Positions 56,183 through 64,000 of a DNA stretch of 64,000 nucleotides are shown here, in pieces. The notes beneath the pieces are model-generated. The model did no database searches, was not told where the DNA came from, and was given only the letters and a program-made list of their open reading frames with translations. Every line of letters begins with the position of its first letter. Position 1 is the first letter of the stretch. Location: positions 266,401,168 through 266,465,167 of the forward strand of contig OY282560.1 in the NCBI GenBank assembly GCA_958295665.1, read 5' to 3'. Source of the DNA: Tipula vernalis. Its lineage: Eukaryota > Arthropoda > Insecta > Diptera > Tipulidae. A program made the translations under genes and the position numbers.

Positions 56183-57182
56183 ATGGCGGTCCAAATAAAA
56201 CGTTTGATCCAAACAAACAAGATTTTCGCTGAATCCCTAAGTGAGCTAGAGGAATTTGTAGAAACCAAATTAAGTTTACGTCTTGCCGATTTAATCTCTG
56301 ACTACACGATGTTTAACCAAAATCAGTTGGACTTGGAAACGCTAGATGAAACGCAACATGATTCAGATTTCGTTTCACTGTATCTCGTCACTACTATAAC
56401 TTGAGACCTGCGTTGGAAGAAAAGTTTGAGGAACTTAAAATAAAGAAAGGCATGGCTCCTCATATTCAGCCAGATACATTGTCATTTGTTCCAAAACTCC
56501 CTGAAATTACTCTAGACTGTTTTTCTGGTGAAGTAACCAAATCCATTCACGGCAACCCAAAGCTCAATGACCTTACTAAATTACAATATTTAAAGCATTC
56601 AGTTAAAGGCATTGCTGCAAAAGTCTTTTGAAAATATGAATTTTGTTGCGGCAAATTATGCAGAGGCGCGGAGTTTATTATTCTATAGGTTCAATAATGC
56701 GAACCCAATAGCAGAAGAGCACTTCAAATCATTATATTCCATTATTAAAGCAATAGATAGAGCCACTTCTAAAAAAAATATTCAATTTGGTAGATGAGTT
56801 CAATTCGCACATCAGGCTGTTCAAGACGCTTGGGCGTCCAACTCAATACTGGGACGATCTGCTGATGTATTTGATATACACCAAGCTTGATCCAGACACG
56901 AAAGCTAAATGGCGTGTTGAAGCCCCGCGAAATGTCCTACCCACATTTAAAGATATTTGTGAGTTCAAAAAATTAAGAAGTCGTAGAATAGATATGTCCA
57001 AGGTAGAATACGGATCGTCATCTTCTCTAAATTCTTCAAAACTGCAAGCCCAACCAATAGCACATATTCGACTTCAGCGTAATACAGCTTCATTCATGGC
57101 ATCGAAGGTATATAATTGCAAACTATGTAAAAAATTGGTGCATTCTATTATGCGGTGTTACCAATTTTGTCCATGTCGATAA
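56183..57182 (+). pseudogene. BEL/Pao A gag
   Basis: Three overlapping frames form a Pao-type gag: 56183-56404 (start MAVQIKRLIQTNKIF), 56401-56631 (LPEITLDCFSGE, NPKLNDLTKLQYLKHSVKG) and 56612-57182 (AEARSLLFYRF, LGRPTQYWDDLLMYLI, DPDTKAKWRVEA, PTFKDICEF). The first block matches DUF1759-type gag. A stretch is missing between FSGE and IHGN. The last frame ends with CKLCKKLVHSIMRC, a zinc-knuckle-like cluster (CCHC order). Stops and frameshifts disconnect the pieces. Gag packages element RNA. Confidence 0.8.
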
Positions 57183-57359
57183 GTGAACGCAGAAAAATGT
57201 TGGAAATCTTAAGCTATACACAAACTGTCTGAAATCATCACAAAGCTTGGCGCAATGTAAGGTTCAAGATCGTTGTCGGGTGTGTGAAATGGTACATTAC
57301 ACGCTTCTACACATCGAGTCGTCAACATTAGCCATACTGCGAATCAATCTGCCACTTCA

Positions 57360-58030
57360 CATTCAAGTCAATTTCATGCCAATCAGCTCTAGGATACTCT
57401 TCTAGTAAATGCCTCAATGCAAATTAATTTTCAAAACAATTCCAAATTTGTGTTCTTGGCAATTGCATTAGTGAATATTTTGAATTACCATGGTTCGGAA
57501 TTCACCGCCAGAGCCCTACTAGATTCAGGATCAAAACTGAATTTTATCACTGAATCACTAGTAAAACGATTGGTCATAAAAACTACAACTTCACATATCA
57601 ACATTAGTGGAATGGGCGGTGCTCCTGCTAAATCATCCCAAACTGCCTTACTAAATATTAATTCTCGAATAAGCGAATTTCAAACCGTAATCGAAGTTCA
57701 TACGTTGAAGAATATATTGGCATATCAACCCTCAGTAAAGGTAAGCAAGTTAAAGTGACCAATTCCTGCCAACATCAAGCTGGCAGACGCACAGTTTTTC
57801 GAATCAGGGTCAATTGATCTCATTCTAGGAGCCGAAATTTATGGTGAACTACAGTCAGTAGGCCAAATTTAGCTAGGGGAAAAGTTGTCGTTATTACAGA
57901 ACACAGTACTAGGATGGGTTATGCTTGGAGCGTCAACAGATATTGCTAACGGCTACTGTAACCTGGTAACAACCGAAACCGACACCGATTCTCATCGATT
58001 TGATGAGTTATTGGAGAAGTTTTGGGAAAC
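57360..58030 (+). pseudogene. BEL/Pao A aspartic protease (DUF1758-like)
   Basis: The frame at 57417-57758 has ARALLDSGSKLNFITESLVKRL, the D-S-G active site of Pao-type proteases, and ISGMGGAPAKSS. It continues, shifted, as IKLADAQFFESGSIDLILGAEIYGEL near 57770-57850 and WVMLGASTD near 57916-57945. The DSG/LILGAE pair identifies the family. A stop near 57860 and another near 57758 break it. Confidence 0.8.
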
Positions 58031-58109
58031 TGACTAATGTGAGATTCACACCGTCACGTCACTCCCTGAAAATGAATATAAGCTATATTTTTAAGAAACT
58101 TTCTCAAGA

Positions 58110-58385
58110 AATGATTCAGGAAAATTCGTAGTCAGGCTACCTTTCTCCAATTCTCTATCCTTGTTAGGTGACTCAGCAATGCGAGCGAAGAAACGGTTTC
58201 TAAATAAGGAATCCAATTTAGATCATAATGTTGAATTTTGGTCAATATACAATCAATTTATGTTCGAGTACAAAAAATTAAACCATATGGAATTTGTGCA
58301 GCCCATCGAAAGTTCATATTGTTATTTGCCTCATCATTGCATTGTAAAGCCTAATTCGTGGTCCCGCAAATCTACCATTTGACGA
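58110..58385 (+). pseudogene. BEL/Pao A reverse transcriptase N-terminal fragment
   Basis: The frame starting near 58161 and the shifted region just upstream read LLGDSAMRAKKRFLNKESNL, then YNQFMFEYKKLNHMEFV, then CYLPHHCIVKP, the conserved opening of BEL/Pao reverse transcriptases. The palm with its catalytic aspartates is missing: the reading passes into an unrelated stretch and then RNase H. Confidence 0.75.
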
Positions 58386-58479
58386 TCATTCTTATTGGAT
58401 CAATTTTATAAATAATTTGCCTTAGTTAAATAAATTGAAAATTCCACGACATTTGTTTAACGAGTGCTAGTTTCCACAA

Positions 58480-58970
58480 TACATACAGCTAAATGGTTTC
58501 GCTGACGGCAGTGAGAAGGCTTATGGTGCTGCAATTTATGCGCGTTTTCATGACAAAAACATATATGGTGTTACACTGCTGTATGCTAAATCTCGTGTAG
58601 CTCCACTAAAACAACATACGTTACCAAAACTAGAGCTTTGTGCTGCACTTCTTTTAGTAAAACTCATGGAAAAGTCGCAAATATTGTTAATTTTGCTGTC
58701 AAGGATTTTTTTTAGTGGACTGATTCATTGATAACACTCTACTGGATCAATTCACCATCCACTAAGTGGAAAACTTATACGGTCAATCGAGTGTTAATCA
58801 TTCAAAGTTATTCTTAGTCAAAAAATTGGTTACATGTTGAATCAAAATAAAACTCAGCAGATATGGTTTCTAGAGGTGTAATGCCTCACATACTATTGAC
58901 GTCTAATCTATGGAGGCAAGGGCCTTCATTTTTATCTTTTCCTGATGAAAGAACAACATACTTATTACAT
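58480..58970 (+). pseudogene. BEL/Pao A RNase H region
   Basis: In shifted frames the reading is LNGFADGSEKAYGAAIYARF (58495-58545), LPKLELCAALLLVKLMEK (58622-58675), FWTDSLITLYWI-like residues (58715-58750) and ADMVSRGV (58858-58880). These are the D, E, D and final motifs of the RNase H domain that follows RT in BEL/Pao polyproteins. A start-of-integrase stretch (SADMVSRGV, WRQGPSFL) follows to about 58970. Several stops are present. Confidence 0.75.
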
Positions 58971-58979
58971 TTAAACAAG

Positions 58980-59225
58980 TAGGTAATTATTATTCTAGAG
59001 CAACGAAATAAAGCTGAAAAATGTACGCTCGCGGAAGAAGTCTGCGGTTGTTTTGATCTAATTTATGCAAAAAACTCATATAGGCTGGTGTGTAGAACAA
59101 TGGCATATGTAAGTAGATTCATTGACAACACATGAAATCCATCCATTAAACATACTGGGCCATTGATACCGGACGAGGTAGACACGGGTTTAAGGATTAT
59201 CCTACGTTCCATCCAAATAAGGGCA
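58980..59225 (+). pseudogene. BEL/Pao A integrase N-terminal remnant
   Basis: The plus strand reads VCGCFDLIYAKNSYRLVCRTMAYVSRFID around 59040-59130 and GPLIPDEVDTGLRIILRSIQIRAFTE around 59158-59232, resembling the zinc-binding preamble of BEL/Pao integrase. At 59230 the reading stops and reversed element B begins. The integrase resumes near 60985. Confidence 0.5.
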
Positions 59226-59229
59226 TTTA

Positions 59230-60363
59230 CTGAGGTGTATCTTGGATTACAATAAAAGGACTATACAATTCGTAATCAGAGAGACAACGCATAAATGCAA
59301 TGTTTAACCTCATGATATCGATCCACAGGCGCCATGACGAGAAATTGTGGGCATAGCTGTAAATTATGATCGGTAGATGCACATTTAGCACACGAATTCG
59401 AATTCGATGTCGTAAAGGCAGTATGCTCAGACTTAGGTGAATGGACATTTCGTGTCGCGGATGCTTTTGGCTTACTAAATTGTTTTTTGTTATACTCAAT
59501 CTTCTCTAAAGTTGTGGCACGTTTCTATAAGAATGAACAAAAACCATCCTATGTCGGGACCTCCTTATTAGTGGGCTCTTCCCATCTCTCCACATTGTTA
59601 GCATCCAATTTCTTTAACATCAGACAAATCAAGAAATTTTCAGCCACTTCTTGCATGGACCCCATTGACACTCTGAAGATTCTTTATTTACACTATTCAT
59701 CTGAATTACCTCGTTGATGTGAGACTGTAAAATTAACGCCTTATTTTCCTATCGAACACAAAGAGCCTTTCACGCACTTTTAAAATTCTCTTGTGATGCT
59801 TCCATCCTTGATTTGATTCGTGTTGCACGACCCACAAAACATGATTTCAAAAATCTGAAACGATCAACATCGTTCAAATCTGTCTCCTTTATAATCATTG
59901 TTGTGAACTCGTTCTTAAAATCTGTCCAATCGCTGTATGATCCGCTGAACTTTGATGGCTCTAGTTTGGGGAGCTTAACATTCATTGTAGAAACTACAAT
60001 CGATTGATTTTGAGAAGTGTTCATGTCTTGGATTGGTTTAGCAGCGATCGTCTTTTCATCAATCAATGTTAAAAGTTCGGCCTTTGTGTCAATGTACTTT
60101 TCCTCAAAAGTAGAATATTCCGAAGTGAAGTCGTCATCATCTAAATCAACCCCTTCCGTTATTAGCTACTCGTTATTTAGAAACCTCGTGTAATGCGATT
60201 AAAGTTGCTCTAATTGAACTTTAAGTTTGGAAATGGTTGCCGATTTTCCGTGAGCTGGTACCCAAATCGCTATATTATCGATGATATTCACACTTAAATC
60301 TTGCAAGCTACAAATAATCTCTTTCGCTCAGTAGTTCGTTTTACTTTAGCCTTGTCTGCCATT
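59230..60363 (-). pseudogene. BEL/Pao B gag
   Basis: The frame at 60066-59770 carries LPKLEPSKFSGSYSDWTDFKNEF, DVDRFRFLKSCFVGRA, the DUF1759-type gag start. The frame at 59499-59227 with its upstream extension holds CAKCASTDHNLQLCP, a CCHC zinc knuckle, then a histidine-rich HEVKHCIYAL region. A start codon near 60363 precedes the block. Frameshifts occur at 59740-59770 and 59500. Orientation is opposite to element A. Confidence 0.75.
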
Positions 60364-60930
60364 TCTGATAATTATAACGCTCAATAATAACTGTCCAGTA
60401 ATACCCACTAATTGATGGTGTCCTTGAACCACAAAAAAAAAACGTGATCGAAAATTTAATTGCTAAACAATTACGGGATACTGTTGAAAACGGTTACTCT
60501 CTAGAATGTACACGAGTGTTTAGATCGTATTCAAAATTTCAGTGAATTGACCACACAAAACACAATTCACCGGTGTACTTATTCGGACACTTTGAGAACT
60601 TATACGTATAACACCGCAAAAAATAAAAAGTTCTGAATCACAAAATCAAATTTAAGAAAAATATTCTTCCAGTTGAAAATGACTGTGAATCAGCTAATGA
60701 ATAGCGATGAACGAACAAAATAATATTTTTCACCGATATGTAATGCAATAAACCGTAACAGCAGCGCACATGTACCAAAACTACTTTCTCGCACGAATCA
60801 AATAAAGAAAACTTTAACACTTATTACAAAAGAACTCCACGAACCTATTAAAACTACTACGCTCTGCTACCAAATGTTTTTTAAGGATAAAACACTAAAC
60901 CATGAAGTGGTAGAGTTCCGGTAGTAAAAT
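59230..60930 (-). mobile_element. BEL/Pao element B 5' part, reversed inside element A
   Basis: On the minus strand, from about 60930: LTR-like end CCTTAAAAAACA, then TTTGGTAGCAGAGCG at 60878-60864 (a primer-site-like start), a long leader, ATG at about 60363 (MADKAKVKR) and Pao-type gag down to 59230. No pol is present. Only the 5' portion is inserted, and the right junction lies in the integrase region of element A. Its left LTR boundary is not fixed. Confidence 0.65.
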
Positions 60931-60984
60931 TAAAATAAAGTTCTTTATATAAAAACTAATCACCAAGTATTGAGAGATTCAACA

Positions 60985-61900
60985 CCCACGCTAAAGTCAT
61001 TGTCGATATTTCAATATAAGGATAAGTTATTGCGAGTTGGCGGACGTCTTCAATTTTCATCGCTGTCTTATTCATCAAGTACAGCATATACTTCTGCCAA
61101 AGGACCATTTTTTTACATTTACTATTGTGAGGTATTATCATTTTAAAGATCTTCACGTGGGACCTCAAGGACTTCTAGCCGCGATTCGATAATTATATGG
61201 GCCAATTAATGACAAACAGTTTCCAAAAAGAATATGCAGGGACTGTGTCTTGAATCAAATGGCTGCTTTACCTGATGAACGAGTAACTATGGCTCCACCA
61301 TTTTACAATGTCGGAATTGATTTTGCCGGGCATTTGTATATTCATCATTACATACAGAGCAAAGCTCCGACAAAGACGTATTTGGCAGTATTTGTATGCC
61401 TAGCTACGAAAGGAATTCACTTGGAATTATTCGCGGACTTATCATCTTCTTCTTTCTTGGGCACCCTTCGACGATGCATTTCAACTCGAGGATTGTGAAA
61501 AAACATTTTCTCAGACAACGGTACACATTTTGTAGGTGCCAATTCAAAACTCCATGGACTAAATAAGCTACTTTCCAACAGTCAAATAAAATCTGAGTTG
61601 TCCGTATTTAATCAAGATAATCAAATAAACTGGAAGTTTTCCCCACCAAATTCACCGCATTTTTGTGGTATTAACGAAGGAATGGTGAAGTCGGCCAAGT
61701 ATCACATTCGTCGCATGATGGGAAATGTGAACATGTCATACGAAGAACTCAATACGCTCATTAAGCAGGTGGAGGCCGTACTAAATTCAGGCATTCATTT
61801 TTTACTGTACGTGTTCTTCGTCGAGTCGATCGAATCATCGGGACGGGAAAGGCTCCGTTTCATAAGCAAGATTATTTGTATAAAAACAGTCTGTTTATAG
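60985..61900 (+). pseudogene. BEL/Pao A integrase core
   Basis: The plus strand reads YKDKLLRVGGRLQFS near 61018-61060 and then KKNMQGLCL (shifted). The frame at 61250-61498 has FYNVGIDFAGHLYI (first Asp) and KTYLAVFVCLATKGIHLEL. IFSDNGTHFVGAN follows at 61507-61545 (second Asp). The frame at 61598-61900 has PNSPHFCGINEGMVKSAKYHIRRM with the glutamate region. All three acidic positions are recognisable, though the third motif has C-G-I-N-E in place of G-G-x-W-E. It is truncated after about 61830. Confidence 0.8.
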
Positions 61901-63590
61901 CAACATTTGGAATAGTTTGTTAAAGTTATTTGGCACTTAATCTCGCTAAAAAAATAGGTCTTACACATCTCACGTGCTGGAAAAATACCTCAATAAAAAA
62001 GTAGACAATTTCTAGGTTTTAGTTAGGCAGATAATTCTTGTCTACATTTGAGTAGATATTTTGCAGTTTGAGTTTCCACTATTTTTTTTTGACATTCCTT
62101 ATGTGATTAATAAAAACATAATAAATAAAAACTTAATAAATATATGAGCAAATAATCCCGAAAATTATAAGTAAAACTAAAATGTAGACTTCACCCACAA
62201 CAGATCTACAAATAAGACTATTCTACATTTTAGAATATCTTAAAAGTAAACCTGAACGTGCTGGATATGCCCATCATTTCGATAGTTTTACAATTTATTG
62301 CTGATATACTTCTCGAAAATGAAATATCGCGGTTAATTTAATTCTCACTTAATTCTCGCTGCGATTTCTTATGGATATACACAATAGAATTTAGCATTGG
62401 AATTATGGCAATCTACTAAATCTAGTAAAAAAATGTACGCTTAGTTAGATAATTGTATTAAATTGTCAGACCAATATCAATAGTCGTTGACTTTATAAGA
62501 CTATTATGTAAGACCAAAAATTAAGTATTTATGTGAAGAAAAACCACTGTCGGCACCCAAGAAGCAATAAACCAAATAGAAAAAGACTGCAAATTGTAAT
62601 TTTTTAGGGCCACAAGAAATAAATAATGGATAGAATTCAACATGTTCTTTTCGAAATATCAAAAGCTACGAGCAAAATAATTTTGAAACGGTACAGTCAA
62701 ACCAGTGAACCAAGTTCAATAAGGAATCGTCTTGAATTTAACGAAATTATTTCCTGAAAGAATATTCAAATAATTTAAAAAAACTGGGGTACATGCTCGA
62801 TCTAGCTAGCAAGCAAAGCATTTGTGAGTCAAAAGCACAACGATAAAGTTGAATTGTAATTATTTTATTTTGTCTTACAACAAATTGCTTGCTTATTGCC
62901 TTTCGAGATGGTCGGACTGACGGACTCACAATATTCAAATTATAATGAGAATAGATAATTTTATTGTTTCGGCAGAAGCGTGCTGTGAAAATTTTCATTT
63001 ATGTTATTTTGACTTTGTTATTTTGTATTCAGATACAGCTAACCTAAATGAAAACGAAAAGTTATTAAAGATTTGTTGATTATTAACAAGCACTTTCCAT
63101 GTATCACAAATACATAAGATGATATGAGGTTATCAAATTACGATGAACAAAATGTACCAAAAATACCAAAAAACAAAAGGTCCAAACAACATGATTGCAT
63201 ATTCTGCTAAACTTAGACATCTCTAATAAGGCTTGTCATTGACCATCGAATGGCCACTACACAATATTAGAGCAACATTTTTTTTTCAACATAAATAAAT
63301 CTATGTTCACTACACCACATAAATTCGTTAGTTTTTTAATATAAGGAACCAATAGAGTTTTGGTTTTCAACTTTGACTTGTTTAATAATTATTTTTAAGC
63401 AAAATTTTATTTTTTAATTATGTAAAAAATATATTTTAATTACTTTAAACTTTTTTGGCTGTTGTAAGGTTTTTTGTCAATTTGAATTTGTTACCAACTT
63501 CACATTACTTTAATTAATGTGTTCCCTCCTGACGCATGCATGATTCGATTTTTTTTTATAGTTTAAATTATACAGTTTTTTGGCTTCCGT
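61900..63590. other. AT-rich spacer
   Basis: No gene is recognised. The frame at 62747-62998 (minus) has no known motif. Direct repeats or TIRs are not evident. Open frames here are composition-driven. Confidence 0.55.
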
Positions 63591-63594
63591 CGTA

Positions 63595-64000
63595 GAGTTT
63601 AGGAGTTGGGTTAGTAGAGCGAAATCTAGCGGGAACCAATGTCACCTAAAAGAAAAGTATTTGTTGAGATTATTTCAAAATGCAGAATCTCGTAAAGTGC
63701 GCTGGACTTGTATATATGAGGGTCATGGGTTGATCCTGGCCATCGACAAACTAGGTTTGTAAATATATAATCCATCCGCGTCACAAATCTAAAAATATAA
63801 ATTTATTAAAATTAAAGTTTTATCGAAATGAACTGAAAATTATTACTCCTTGAACATTTATGGCATACACATTTTTCCTATTGACAAATGTGTAGCAGTC
63901 TAATAACGCCGGCTTTTGAATTGGAATTTGAGTTCCGCCTATGGCCCCAATCGCATTAGAAAATTCAAATTTAATAAATTTGTAGCTTTAAGGAGGCCGC
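63595..64000 (-). pseudogene. PIF/Harbinger transposase fragment (DDE_Tnp_4), runs off the window
   Basis: The minus strand from 64000 reads FSNAIGAIGGTQIPIQKP, then YTFVNRKNVYAINVQGVIIF (63890-63840), then, shifted, RMDYIFTNLVCRWPGSTHDPHIYKSSALYE (63775-63685) and LLGDIGSR (63660-63635). These match the Harbinger nuclease: an IGxIDGT block, NRKxxYSINVQ, RWPGSTHD (second Asp) and LLGD. The first catalytic Asp is replaced (IGG instead of IDG). Frameshifts are present. The N-terminal part lies beyond the window. Confidence 0.8.

Larger units (their letters stand above)
55577..61900 (+). mobile_element. BEL/Pao LTR retrotransposon A, degraded and interrupted
   Basis: Plus-strand gag (56183-57180), DUF1758-type protease (57417-58025), start of RT (about 58120-58385), RNase H region (58480-58970), the beginning of the integrase region (58980-59220) and integrase core (60985-61900) occur in BEL/Pao order. 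Most of the RT palm is deleted between 58385 and 58480. The integrase is split by the reversed BEL/Pao element B (59230-60930). The 5' LTR is not delimited, and the left limit is a guess from the direct repeat with 48290. No 3' LTR is seen. Confidence 0.8.

Noticed and set aside
63580..63762. 60-codon plus-strand frame
   Set aside because: Antisense shadow of the PIF/Harbinger fragment on the other strand.

Overview
This window is eukaryotic and almost entirely made of transposable elements in AT-rich DNA. It has no operons or Shine-Dalgarno-led genes, and I recognise no intact host gene. The element mix (Penelope-like, several LINE lineages including jockey/I-like, CR1/L2-like and an RNase H-bearing R1/LOA/I-like type, Ty3/gypsy, BEL/Pao, mariner/Tc1, hAT, MULE and PIF/Harbinger) fits an insect, probably a dipteran. 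Species cannot be decided from the sequence alone.

Layout. 1-790: nested inverted repeats with a hammerhead-ribozyme-like motif (492-558). 1.27-3.0 kb: degenerate Penelope-like element (+). 7.43-7.76 kb: perfect 335-bp palindrome. 7.8-12.08 kb: LINE A (-), split by a TCTGTCAG minisatellite and abutting a ~166-bp satellite (12.08-12.87 kb). 13.87-17.58 kb: decayed DNA transposon gene (-) joining a transposase-like core to a ubiquitin-specific-protease-like module and interrupted by a LINE 3' fragment. 19.3-21.0 kb: LINE fragment (-) with a mariner-like element (+) inside. 22.97-23.8 kb: jockey-type fragment. 24.5-26.8 kb: abutting mariner and Tc1 remnants (-). 28.0-30.4 kb: LINE B (-). 31.0 kb: orphan RT fragment (+). 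31.6-35.5 kb: LINE C (-, CR1/L2-like). 39.1-42.7 kb: LINE D (-, endonuclease, RT and RNase H). 45.6-45.9 kb: hAT-type MITE with an 8-bp target duplication. 46.0-48.1 kb: MULE with an intact 470-codon FLYWCH-type transposase ORF and repetitive inverted ends. 48.5-55.6 kb: a TIR element containing a young Ty3/gypsy copy (49721-55207, 342-bp LTRs). 55.6-61.9 kb: BEL/Pao element A (+), interrupted by the 5' part of BEL/Pao element B (-). 63.6-64.0 kb: PIF/Harbinger transposase fragment (-), running off the window.

The parts do not form a cellular pathway. They record layered insertions: mariner into LINE, LINE into transposon, LTR element into TIR element, Pao into Pao. The features most worth a second look are the transposase/USP-like gene, the intact MULE, the hammerhead-like motif beside the Penelope remnant, the long perfect palindrome, and a membrane-peptide reading frame between the 5' LTR and gag of the gypsy copy.
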